Source of the DNA: a bacterium
GTDB taxonomy: Bacteria > UBA9089 > CG2-30-40-21 > SBAY01
Assembly (NCBI GenBank): GCA_040757115.1
Contig: JBFLYA010000184.1
Location: 1-7,464 of the forward strand
DNA length: 7,464 bases
Direction of reading: 5' to 3'
Below, in pieces: positions 1-6,107 of the stretch. The position numbers were made by a program, and so were the translations under genes. The notes below the pieces were generated by a model. The model made no database searches and was not told where the DNA came from. It saw nothing but the letters and a program-made list of their open reading frames with translations. Position 1 is the first letter of the stretch. Every line of letters starts with the position of its first letter.

Positions 1-8
1 AAGGACAA

Positions 9-34
9 CCCCCTAACCCCCTTTATTAAGGGGG
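9..34. repeat. C-rich direct repeat and CCCCCTT/AAGGGGG hairpin
   Basis: Two consecutive CCCCCT-led units (9-16 and 17-25) run into a perfect 7-bp inverted repeat, CCCCCTT at 17-23 and AAGGGGG at 28-34, with a TATT loop. No T-tract follows, so it is not a typical intrinsic terminator on the + strand, although it could mark the end of a gene lying left of the window. It looks like an intergenic repeat. No partner copy is visible in this window. Confidence 0.5.
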
Positions 35-78
35 AATATGTGTTCTAAACCAGAGGATACGAGTCTGTGGATACTATA

Positions 79-134
79 CTAATTCGCTAATCTCTAATTC
101 ACTAATTCGCTATTTTCAGGGGAAACGTTCATGC
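79..134. repeat. CTAATTCG octamer/heptamer array with ATTTTCAGG tail
   Basis: Four units follow each other: CTAATTCG (79-86), CTAATCT (87-93), CTAATTCA (94-101) and CTAATTCG (102-109). A fifth, CTATTTT, merges into a tail reading ATTTTCAGG-GG-AAAC (112-126) and on to CATGC (130-134). The same tail closes the CCCGAGT array at 227-280, so array and tail look like parts of one composite repeat type. No coding content is supported here. Confidence 0.65.
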
Positions 135-198
135 CCACAGAGAGTGGACACAAAGGAAGATGAAAATGGGTTGGATGGTTTGATGGTTCAGGTGAAAT

Positions 199-212
199 CA
201 GGCTGAAGCCTG
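199..212. repeat. REP-like hairpin CAGGCT-GA-AGCCTG
   Basis: A perfect 6-bp inverted repeat, CAGGCT (199-204) and AGCCTG (207-212), with a 2-base centre is followed by CGGCTACC. The shape and the isolated non-coding position resemble small palindromic extragenic repeats. No T-tract follows it, so it is not a terminator. Only one copy is present in the window. Confidence 0.4.
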
Positions 213-226
213 CGGCTACCAGCCTT

Positions 227-280
227 CCCGAGTCCCGAACCCCGAGTCCCGAGTCCCGATTTTCAGGATAAACATCCATC
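227..280. repeat. CCCGAGT heptamer array with ATTTTCAGG tail
   Basis: There are four exact-length heptamers, CCCGAGT (227-233), CCCGAAC (234-240), CCCGAGT (241-247) and CCCGAGT (248-254). A partial fifth unit, CCCGATT, runs into ATTTTCAGG-AT-AAAC (259-273) and on to CCATC. The tail matches the one at 112-134 at about three quarters of positions, although the two arrays are unrelated in sequence. The reverse strand can be read as a short open frame through this repeat, but nothing supports a protein. Confidence 0.7.
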
Positions 281-345
281 TCTTTAAGTTTTTACTTCTA
301 CAGTTTCATCCGTGTCCATCTGTGGCTGAATAGCTACGAAAAAAT

Positions 346-352
346 AAGGGAG
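346..352 (+). promoter_or_regulatory. Ribosome binding site of aspS
   Basis: AAGGGAG lies 8 bases before the ATG at 361 and supports that start. No convincing -35/-10 pair was found between the upstream repeats and this site, so the aspS promoter is unassigned. No T-box leader motif is visible either. Confidence 0.7.
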
Positions 353-360
353 TAATCTAT

Positions 361-2118
361 ATGAAAAGAACTCATACTAATGGCGAATTACGACTTAAAG
401 ATGAAAATAAACAGGTTACATTGCTTGGCTGGGTCAACCGTCGACGGGACCACGGCGGATTGATATTTATTGACCTGCGAGACCGCGAAGGAATTACTCA
501 AATTGTATTTAATCCTGAAATAGATGAGATTTCTCATGCCCAGGCTCATAACCTAAGACCTGAATTTGTCATTGGCATCCATGGCTATGTCAGACCAAGA
601 CCTAAAGGCACGGCGAACCCTAATTTACCTACGGGTGAGATTGAGGTTATTGCCAATCATCTTGAGATTATTAATCCTTCTAAAACACCACCTTTTTTAA
701 TCGATGAGACGATAAATGTCTCAGAAGATACAAGATTAAAATATAGATTTTTAGACCTGCGCAGACCTTCTTTACAAAAAAACCTTATTCTGAGACATAA
801 AATATATCAGGCAACTCGAAAATATCTTGATGAGCAAGGATTTATTGAGGTAGAAACACCAATGCTCATTAAAAGCACACCAGAAGGGGCACGGGATTAT
901 TTAGTTCCCAGTCGTGTCAATCCAGGTAAGTTTTATGCCTTACCTCAATCCCCACAACTATTTAAACAAATTCTAATGTGTGCCGGATATGATAAATATT
1001 TTCAGATTGCCAAATGTTTTCGTGATGAAGACCTGCGGGCAGACCGCCAACCAGAATTTACGCAGGTTGATATAGAAATGTCGTTTATTGATGAAGAGGA
1101 TGTTTTTGAGGTCATCGAAGGGTTTATTGCCACGATATTTAAAGTTGGACTTGATTTAGATGTCCCAATTCCCTTTAAAAGAATTACCTTTAAAGAGGCG
1201 ATGGATAAATATGGCAAGGATAGTCCGGATGTTCGCTTTGGCTTAGAGTTAGTGGATATTACTGATCTGGCTAAGAAGAGTAAATTCCAGGTTTTTTCAA
1301 AAACCGTTGCTGGGAAAGGGCAGGTCAAAGGAATTAAAGTTCCAAAACCTGATTTTTCAAGAACTGACCTGGACTTTTTGACCTCTTTTGTCAGTATCTA
1401 TCGAGCAAAAGGACTTGCCTGGTTTAAGGTCAAAGAAAAAACGCTGGAATCATCAATTGCTAAGTTTTTCAGTGAAGAAGAACAGATGGCGATTATTGAC
1501 CGATTTAAAGCAGATACGGATGATTTCCTGTTATTTGTCGCAGATACTCCAAAGGTTGTTGCCGATAGTCTGGCTAATTTGAGATTACATCTGGCAGATA
1601 AATTTAATTTAATTCCTCAAGAATTTAATTTTATCTGGGTAGTCGATGCCCCATTAGTTGAATATGATGATGAAGAAAAAAGATATGTCGCCGTCCATCA
1701 TCCATTTACCTCACCAAAGGAAGAAGACTATCCATTAATCGAGACTAATCCTGGCCAGGTTCGTGCAAGGGCTTATGACCTGGTTTTAAATGGGATAGAG
1801 ATAGGTGGTGGTTCAATCAGGATTCATCGCCGGGATATTCAAGAGCGGGTATTCAAATTATTGAAGATAGAAGAAAATGAAGCAAAAGAGAAATTTGGCT
1901 TTTTATTAGAGGCATTAGAATATGGCGCCCCGCCACACGGCGGGATTGCCTTTGGATTGGATAGATTATTACGGTTAATGGTTGGTGCTGACTCAATCCG
2001 CGAGGTAATTGCCTTCCCTAAAACACAAAGTGCTACCTGTTTGATGACCGATGCCCCATTTGAAGTATCCAATAAACAGTTGAAAGAATTAAGTATTGAA
2101 GTCAGACCCCACGAATAA
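361..2118 (+). CDS. aspS: Aspartate--tRNA(Asp/Asn) ligase, bacterial type, probably non-discriminating
   Basis: Class II cytosolic synthetase that charges tRNA-Asp with aspartate. The 585 residues match the usual bacterial length (about 590). Order: OB-fold anticodon-binding domain (about 1-105), then a catalytic core interrupted by the bacterial GAD domain (about 290-410). Visible marks are TPEGARDYLVPSR leading to QSPQLFKQ (196-203), motif 2 FRDEDLRADRQPEFTQ (220-235, with R221), GGGSIRIH, and motif 3 GLDRL (R535). In the anticodon domain, RRRDHGG puts His at 31 and RPRPKG puts Gly at 83. E. coli, which is discriminating, has Leu30 and Lys at the matching places, whereas His and Gly are linked to non-discriminating enzymes that also make Asp-tRNA-Asn for GatCAB. 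That last step is inference. Start is set by AAGGGAG 8 bases upstream. A glgA promoter begins 2 bases after the stop, and a tRNA-Asp gene lies about 3.8 kb downstream. Confidence 0.97.
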   Translation: MKRTHTNGELRLKDENKQVTLLGWVNRRRDHGGLIFIDLRDREGITQIVFNPEIDEISHAQAHNLRPEFVIGIHGYVRPRPKGTANPNLPTGEIEVIANHLEIINPSKTPPFLIDETINVSEDTRLKYRFLDLRRPSLQKNLILRHKIYQATRKYLDEQGFIEVETPMLIKSTPEGARDYLVPSRVNPGKFYALPQSPQLFKQILMCAGYDKYFQIAKCFRDEDLRADRQPEFTQVDIEMSFIDEEDVFEVIEGFIATIFKVGLDLDVPIPFKRITFKEAMDKYGKDSPDVRFGLELVDITDLAKKSKFQVFSKTVAGKGQVKGIKVPKPDFSRTDLDFLTSFVSIYRAKGLAWFKVKEKTLESSIAKFFSEEEQMAIIDRFKADTDDFLLFVADTPKVVADSLANLRLHLADKFNLIPQEFNFIWVVDAPLVEYDDEEKRYVAVHHPFTSPKEEDYPLIETNPGQVRARAYDLVLNGIEIGGGSIRIHRRDIQERVFKLLKIEENEAKEKFGFLLEALEYGAPPHGGIAFGLDRLLRLMVGADSIREVIAFPKTQSATCLMTDAPFEVSNKQLKELSIEVRPHE

Positions 2119-2119
2119 C

Positions 2120-2148
2120 TTGACTTTTATTTTTGTCTATGGTATATT
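2120..2148 (+). promoter_or_regulatory. Sigma-70-type promoter for glgA-gltX-purN
   Basis: TTGACT (2120-2125) and TATATT (2143-2148) are separated by exactly 17 bases, close to the housekeeping consensus. The element starts 2 bases after the aspS stop and lies 31 bases before the glgA ATG, so transcription would begin at about 2155 and leave a very short leader. Read-through from aspS is also possible because no terminator is seen between the genes. Confidence 0.7.
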
Positions 2149-2179
2149 TATTAAAACTTTAAAAAAGGAGTGAAAGAAA

Positions 2180-3643
2180 ATGAAACCGAAATTAAAAGTA
2201 ATAATGGTTTCACCAGAGGTAGTTCCATTTGCTAAAACAGGTGGATTAGCTGATGTTGTTGGATCTCTGCCATTAGCATTAACTAAATTAGGATGTGAGG
2301 TGCGAATTGTCCTGCCCAAATATAAAATGGTGGAAGAGTCTGAATTTAACCTGTTAGATATTGATAAGGAAGTAACCTTTAAGGTAGGTGAGACTCTTCA
2401 GAAAGCAAAAATTTTCTCCACCAAGGTCGCAGGAGTGATTACTGTTTATTTCCTTGAACATGAATATTATAACCGTGATGGACTTTATGGGACAACTGAA
2501 GAAGGGGATTATAAAGATAATCTTGAGAGATTTACTTTCTTTTGTGGTGGAACATTAGAATTACTTAAAACGATAGAATATAAACCGCAAGTTATCCATT
2601 GTCATGATTGGCAGACAGGATTAATTCCGGTGTATTTAAAAACATTGTATCAGGATGACCCGTTTTTTGAAGGGGTAAAAACCATCTTTACTATTCATAA
2701 TTTAGCCTATCAAGGTATATTTTCCAAAGATGAATTTCCAATAACAGGTCTGGATAAAAAATTGTTCACCCCGGATAGGTTAGAATTCTGGGATAAGTTA
2801 AATATCCTGAAAGGGGCTTTGATCGATGCAGATATGTTAAGTACCGTTAGTAAAGGTTATGCTCAGGAGATAATGACGACAGAATATGGTTGTGGACTGG
2901 AGGGAGTATTAATCGAAAGAAAGGATAATCTTTATGGTGTAGTTAATGGTTTAGATTATCAAGAATGGGACCCGACTATGGATAAAGAAATTACATTAGG
3001 TTACGATATTAATACGATTAGTCGGAAAGCGAAGAATAAAAAAACACTTCAGCAAGAAAATAATTTACCCGTTGATAGTGAAGTTCCATTAATAGGGATG
3101 ATTACAAGATTAGCCCCACAAAAAGGACTGGATATTTTAGCTGAGATACTGGATGAATTGATGGCGTTGAATATCCAGTTTGTGTTGTTAGGCACAGGTG
3201 ATGCGAAATACCATATAAAAATGGAAGAAATTAAAGAGAAATATCCAGATAAAGCAAGCATTCATCTCACATTTGACCCACCGTTAGCCAAGAAAATATA
3301 TGCTGGTGCAGATATGTTTTTAATGCCATCTAAATATGAACCCTGTGGTTTAGGACAACTTATTAGCCTTAGATACGGCACCATCCCTATTGTTCGGGCA
3401 ACGGGTGGTTTGAAAGATACAATTACTAATTTTGACCCGCAACGCAAAATAGGAAATGGTTTTGTCTTCGAGGAATATACATCTGAGGCATTACTTTCAA
3501 TCATCAAAGAAGCAGTAAATGTTTTTTGTAACGATAAAGAATCCTGGAGAAGATTGATTTTAAATGGTATGAGTGTGGATTTCTCCTGGGAATACTCGGC
3601 AAAAGAATATATTGAATTGTATGAAAAAGCAATGCAGAAATAA
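2180..3643 (+). CDS. glgA: Glycogen synthase, GT5 family (ADP-glucose type)
   Basis: Adds glucose from a nucleotide sugar, normally ADP-glucose in bacteria, to the non-reducing end of an alpha-1,4-glucan, in the cytoplasm. The 487 residues fit the bacterial GT5 length (about 480). The N-terminal Rossmann half opens with VSPEVVPFAKTGGLADV, the KxGGL substrate loop (K19). The C-terminal half has TRLAPQKGLD, placing Arg310 and Lys315 where E. coli has its essential R300/K305, and SKYEPCGLGQL with Glu387 (E. coli E377), then GTIPIVRATGGLKDT. All key residues are present. AAGGAG (2165-2170) lies 9 bases upstream of the ATG. It has its own promoter and is followed after 27 bases by gltX, so it probably heads a glgA-gltX-purN transcript. 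No other glg gene is visible here; donor choice is inferred from the family. Confidence 0.96.
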   Translation: MKPKLKVIMVSPEVVPFAKTGGLADVVGSLPLALTKLGCEVRIVLPKYKMVEESEFNLLDIDKEVTFKVGETLQKAKIFSTKVAGVITVYFLEHEYYNRDGLYGTTEEGDYKDNLERFTFFCGGTLELLKTIEYKPQVIHCHDWQTGLIPVYLKTLYQDDPFFEGVKTIFTIHNLAYQGIFSKDEFPITGLDKKLFTPDRLEFWDKLNILKGALIDADMLSTVSKGYAQEIMTTEYGCGLEGVLIERKDNLYGVVNGLDYQEWDPTMDKEITLGYDINTISRKAKNKKTLQQENNLPVDSEVPLIGMITRLAPQKGLDILAEILDELMALNIQFVLLGTGDAKYHIKMEEIKEKYPDKASIHLTFDPPLAKKIYAGADMFLMPSKYEPCGLGQLISLRYGTIPIVRATGGLKDTITNFDPQRKIGNGFVFEEYTSEALLSIIKEAVNVFCNDKESWRRLILNGMSVDFSWEYSAKEYIELYEKAMQK

Positions 3644-3670
3644 AAAAAATAGAACAAGGGTATAGAGAAA

Positions 3671-5083
3671 ATGGTTCGAGTAAGATTTGCTCCGGCACCA
3701 ACAGGATATTTGCATCTTGGAGGCGCCAGAACAGCTCTTTTTAATTGGCTTTTTGTTAAACAACAGCAGGGTAAATTCATTTTACGCATAGAAGATACGG
3801 ATGTTAAACGGTCAACTGATGAGAGTGTAAATGCCATCCTCGACAGTCTGAAGTGGCTTGGCATCACCTGGGATGAGGGACCTTATTTTCAATCCCAAAG
3901 AACCCATATCTATCAAGAGTATGCAAAGAAATTATTACAGGATAATCAAGCATATTATTGTTATTGTTCCCCATCTGAATTAGAGATTCTTCGTAAAAAG
4001 GCAACTGGGGAGGCGCCAGGATATGATGGTCGGTGTAGAAACCTGTCCCCAACTCAGCGTCAGGAATATGAATCTTCTGGCAGAAAACCCACGATTAGAT
4101 TTAAATCGCCATCTGGACTAACTCAAGTAAATGATTTAATTCGAGGTAAAGTGTCTTTTGATAATGCCTTGTTTGGTGATTTTATCATTTTTAAATCAGA
4201 TGGGATGCCAACTTATAATTTTGCCTGCATCATAGATGATGCCTTGATGGAGATTACCCATGTCATTCGTGGTGAAGACCATATTTCTAACACCCCCCGC
4301 CAGATTTTATTATATCAAGCATTAGGATTTAAAATACCAGTATTTGCTCATCTACCCTTGATTTTGGGATTGGATAAAACGCCATTGAGTAAACGACATG
4401 GAGATGTTGCGATTGAACATTACCGGCAAGAAGGCTATTTGCCAGAGGCACTTATGAATTATCTCGCCCTTTTAGGTTGGTCAACGCCGCAAAGTCAGCA
4501 AATCTTTTCTAAAGAAGAATTATTAATAAAATTCTCCATAGACCGTGTCAGTAAAAACCCCGCTATCTTTGATTTAGAAAAACTACGCTGGTTAAATGGG
4601 GAATATATCAGAAGATTAGATATAGATTCACTGACCGTGTTATGTTGGGAATACTTAAATAAAATTCGAAATTCGAAATTTGAAATTCGAAATTTGAAAT
4701 TTAAAGAGATAGTAAGACTTTTTCAGGAACGGATAAAGACACTTTCAGATTTTGTTAAACAAGCAGAATTTTTCTTTGTGAACAGCCCTAAATATCACCC
4801 ATCTGCCGTTGAGCAAATCCTGATGAAAGACGGCGTCCGTCAAATTTTAGAACAGGTAAAAGATAGATTGGTTCAATTAGAACCGTTTGATACGAATTCT
4901 ATTGAGAAAACTATTCGTGAATTAGCCGACCAGCTAAAAATAAAAGCCTCAGACATCATCCATCCTTTACGAGTAGCATTAACTGGAGATAAAGTTAGTC
5001 CAGGATTGTTTGAAGTAGTCGCTTTATTAGGAAAAGAAAAAGTCCAGGAAAGACTCATTAAAAGAAGGTGGGAAAATGGATAA
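3671..5083 (+). CDS. gltX: Glutamate--tRNA ligase (class I GluRS)
   Basis: Cytosolic synthetase that charges tRNA-Glu. The 470 residues fit the bacterial family. The catalytic domain starts with VRFAPAPTG and HLGG (15-18, the HIGH motif with Leu in place of Ile/Val). A zinc-type knuckle follows: Cys97, Cys99 and Cys122, with Asn124 where E. coli has the fourth ligand His. Next come VIRGEDHISNTPRQ and the KMSKS equivalent DKTPLSKRHG (235-244). The helical anticodon-binding region ends in PLRVALTG and GLFEVVALLGKE. Residues 331-345 are encoded by a 7-bp tandem DNA repeat yet keep the frame and roughly the normal linker length. The AAGGG at 3656-3660 is a modest ribosome site, 10 bases from the ATG. 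The last 8 bases overlap purN. Discriminating versus tRNA-Gln-charging specificity cannot be read from this alone. Confidence 0.96.
   Translation: MVRVRFAPAPTGYLHLGGARTALFNWLFVKQQQGKFILRIEDTDVKRSTDESVNAILDSLKWLGITWDEGPYFQSQRTHIYQEYAKKLLQDNQAYYCYCSPSELEILRKKATGEAPGYDGRCRNLSPTQRQEYESSGRKPTIRFKSPSGLTQVNDLIRGKVSFDNALFGDFIIFKSDGMPTYNFACIIDDALMEITHVIRGEDHISNTPRQILLYQALGFKIPVFAHLPLILGLDKTPLSKRHGDVAIEHYRQEGYLPEALMNYLALLGWSTPQSQQIFSKEELLIKFSIDRVSKNPAIFDLEKLRWLNGEYIRRLDIDSLTVLCWEYLNKIRNSKFEIRNLKFKEIVRLFQERIKTLSDFVKQAEFFFVNSPKYHPSAVEQILMKDGVRQILEQVKDRLVQLEPFDTNSIEKTIRELADQLKIKASDIIHPLRVALTGDKVSPGLFEVVALLGKEKVQERLIKRRWENG
4662..4703 (+). repeat. AAATTYG heptamer array inside gltX
   Basis: Six consecutive 7-bp units read AAATTCG, AAATTCG, AAATTTG, AAATTCG, AAATTTG, AAATTTA. 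Three times seven is 21 bases, so the array encodes a 7-residue amino-acid repeat (IRNSKFE then IRNLKFK, residues 332-345) without breaking the frame. It sits in the variable linker of the helical anticodon-binding region of GluRS, not in a catalytic segment. Its period matches the non-coding arrays elsewhere in the window. Confidence 0.85.
5064..5072 (+). promoter_or_regulatory. Ribosome binding site of purN inside the gltX end
   Basis: GAAGGTGGG lies within the last codons of gltX, 3 bases before the ATG at 5076 (7 bases counted from the GAAGG core). The 8-base overlap (ATG 5076, gltX TAA ending 5083) suggests translational coupling of the two genes. Confidence 0.6.
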
Positions 5084-5687
5084 ATTGAAGATAGGAATTT
5101 TAGCCTCAGGTAGAGGGTCTAATTTACAGGCGATTATTGACGCCGTTGAGTTAGGGAATCTTTCGGCTGATATTGCCATAGTCATTAGTGATAACAAAGA
5201 TGCCTATGCCTTGATTCGGGCACAAAAGTATGGAATTAAAACACTTTTCCTTGACCCAAAAGGATTTAGCAGAGAGGATTATGACCGAAAGGTAGTTGAG
5301 GTTTTACAGGAAGAGAATATTGAATTAGTAGTCCTGGCGGGATTTATGCGAATTATCACCCCTTATTTTGTTAATGCTTACAAAAACAAAATTATGAACA
5401 TTCACCCGGCGTTACTTCCATCTTTCCTTGGATTACACGGACAGCGACAGGCAATAGATTATGGTGTAAAGATTTCGGGTGCAACAGTACATTTTGTTGA
5501 GGAAGGCTGTGATACAGGACCGATAATTTTACAAGCCGCTGTGAATGTTGAAAATGATGATACCGAAGAAACTTTATCTGCTCGAATTTTAGAACAAGAA
5601 CATAAGATTTATCCGCAGGCTATCCAGCTTTATGCTGAGGGAAAATTAGAGATTATTGGGAGAAAAGTAAGGATAAAACAAAAATAA
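5076..5687 (+). CDS. purN: Phosphoribosylglycinamide formyltransferase (GAR transformylase)
   Basis: Transfers a formyl group from 10-formyl-tetrahydrofolate to glycinamide ribonucleotide, the third step of purine synthesis, in the cytoplasm. The 203 residues compare with 212 in E. coli. It opens with the nucleotide-binding loop ILASGRGSNLQAI (8-19). The catalytic triad is complete: Asn108 and His110 in MNIHPALLPSF, and Asp146 in GCDTGPII (E. coli N106, H108, D144). VVLAGFMRI before the catalytic loop is also typical. The gene overlaps gltX by 8 bases and so is very likely translated from the same message. No other pur gene is visible in the window. No terminator is seen; the tRNA promoter begins 3 bases after the stop. 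Confidence 0.96.
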   Translation: MDKLKIGILASGRGSNLQAIIDAVELGNLSADIAIVISDNKDAYALIRAQKYGIKTLFLDPKGFSREDYDRKVVEVLQEENIELVVLAGFMRIITPYFVNAYKNKIMNIHPALLPSFLGLHGQRQAIDYGVKISGATVHFVEEGCDTGPIILQAAVNVENDDTEETLSARILEQEHKIYPQAIQLYAEGKLEIIGRKVRIKQK

Positions 5688-5690
5688 TAC

Positions 5691-5719
5691 TTGACGATTT
5701 AGAGATTTTATGGCATAAT
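5691..5719 (+). promoter_or_regulatory. Sigma-70-type promoter for the tRNA genes
   Basis: TTGACG (5691-5696) and CATAAT (5714-5719) are 17 bases apart. The pair starts 3 bases after the purN stop and points at the two tRNA genes. The expected start at about 5725 coincides with the first bases of a long hairpin, so the primary transcript would begin in a stable stem. Confidence 0.7.
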
Positions 5720-5723
5720 GGAG

Positions 5724-5767
5724 AGTAGAGAGTAGTTTGACGAAGATATCAAACTCTACTCTCTACT
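5724..5767 (+). repeat. Long hairpin at the 5' end of the tRNA transcript
   Basis: The left arm 5724-5740 pairs with 5749-5767 to form 17 base pairs around an 8-base loop (5741-5748), interrupted only by a 2-base CT bulge on the right side (5756-5757). It is followed by more CTACT repeats and no T-tract, so it is not a terminator. It could be a structure removed when the tRNA precursor is cut, or a by-product of opposed copies of the heptamer. Confidence 0.7.
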
Positions 5768-5797
5768 GACTACTGACTACTCTCTACTAACTATTTA
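5756..5797. repeat. CTACTNN heptamer array
   Basis: Six heptamers follow without gaps: CTACTCT, CTACTGA, CTACTGA, CTACTCT, CTACTAA and CTATTTA. The left arm of the preceding hairpin carries the same heptamer in the opposite orientation (AGAGTAG twice). The array ends 7 bases before the tRNA-Val gene and lies inside the predicted leader. Units are too short and there are no spacers, so this is not a CRISPR array. Confidence 0.75.
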
Positions 5798-5804
5798 CAA
5801 TAGT

Positions 5805-5879
5805 GGGCGAATAGCTCAGCGGGAGAGCACTTGCTTTACACGCAAGGGGTCACAGGTTCGAAACCTGTTTCGCCCACCA
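5805..5879 (+). tRNA. tRNA-Val (anticodon UAC)
   Basis: A full cloverleaf folds by eye. The acceptor GGGCGAA pairs with TTCGCCC, the D stem is GCTC/GAGC, and the anticodon stem CTTGC/GCAAG holds the loop TTTACAC, giving anticodon UAC, which reads GUA valine codons. The T stem is ACAGG/CCTGT with loop TTCGAAA. Discriminator A is followed by an encoded CCA (5877-5879). It is the first gene of a two-tRNA transcript. Confidence 0.96.
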
Positions 5880-5884
5880 CTTTC

Positions 5885-5907
5885 TGGTAACTGGTGAATA
5901 GTTACCA
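5885..5907. repeat. Hairpin between the two tRNA genes
   Basis: TGGTAACT (5885-5892) and AGTTACCA (5900-5907) form a perfect 8-bp stem with a 7-base loop in the 48-base spacer between tRNA-Val and tRNA-Asp. The surrounding bases (TGGTAAC, TGGTGAA, TAGTTAC, CAATTAC) again fall in steps of seven. No T-tract follows, so transcription probably continues into tRNA-Asp. Confidence 0.6.
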
Positions 5908-5927
5908 ATTACCACTTATCAAACAAT

Positions 5928-6006
5928 GGGGTCGTGGTGTAGCATGGTCTAACACACCAGTCTGTCACACTGGAGATCGCGGGTTCAAATCCCGTCGACC
6001 CCGCCA
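5928..6006 (+). tRNA. tRNA-Asp (anticodon GUC)
   Basis: The acceptor GGGGTCG pairs with CGACCCC, the D stem is GTGT/ACAC, and the anticodon stem CCAGT/ACTGG holds the loop CTGTCAC, giving anticodon GUC, which reads Asp codons. The T stem GCGGG/CCCGT holds the loop TTCAAAT and includes one G-U pair. Discriminator G73, the known AspRS identity base, is followed by an encoded CCA (6004-6006). It is the natural substrate of the AspRS gene in the same window. Confidence 0.96.
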
Positions 6007-6010
6007 GTCG

Positions 6011-6048
6011 TTAGTTTGAATAATTTCGGCAAACAAATATCTTTTTTT
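6011..6048 (+). terminator. Weak candidate terminator after the tRNA genes
   Basis: GTTTG (6014-6018) can pair with CAAAC (6030-6034) around an 11-base loop, and a run of seven T (6042-6048) begins 7 bases later. The stem is short and poor in G and C, and the T-run is offset, so this is only a weak candidate. It is still the one T-tract between the tRNAs and the next gene. Confidence 0.3.
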
Positions 6049-6064
6049 GTAACCATTCACCTCA

Positions 6065-6081
6065 CCACAGAGACACAGAGA
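6065..6081. repeat. CACAGAGA direct repeat (two units)
   Basis: CACAGAGA occurs twice in tandem (6066-6073 and 6074-6081), preceded by a C. The CCACAGA start is shared with the inverted arms at 135 and 325, which hints at one dispersed repeat family. The rest of 6007-6107 shows no gene. Confidence 0.4.
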
Positions 6082-6107
6082 CGAACCAACCTTGCTCACA
6101 AAAAACC

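Larger units (their letters stand above)
135..325. repeat. Imperfect inverted repeat pair (CCACAGA..TGGACAC type)
   Basis: The left arm (135-168) reads CCACAGA, GAG, TGGACAC, then a GGAAGATGAAA-like stretch. The reverse complement of 301-325 reads CCACAGA, TGGACAC, GGATGAAAC. The arms share the same blocks in the same order and differ by short insertions in the left arm. They enclose the REP-like hairpin and the heptamer array, so the stretch could be a degenerate mobile element or two opposed copies of a dispersed repeat. Confidence 0.45.

Noticed and set aside
94-279. 61-residue open frame on the minus strand
   Set aside because: It is read straight through the CCCGAGT array and its tail, has no ribosome site and has a repeat-derived composition (RDSGLGVRDSG).
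1-360. T-box leader or other riboswitch controlling aspS
   Set aside because: No T-box consensus, specifier loop or terminator/antiterminator pair is visible; the region is explained by short repeats.
1388-1582. 64-residue open frame on the plus strand inside aspS
   Set aside because: Out-of-frame shadow within the GAD-domain part of aspS, with no ribosome site and no family features.
3262-3867. 201-residue open frame on the minus strand across the end of glgA and the start of gltX
   Set aside because: It is wholly antisense to two well-supported genes, lacks a recognisable domain or ribosome site, and its composition looks like antisense shadow.
5756-5797. CRISPR array
   Set aside because: The units are 7 bp and contiguous, with no spacers and no cas genes nearby.
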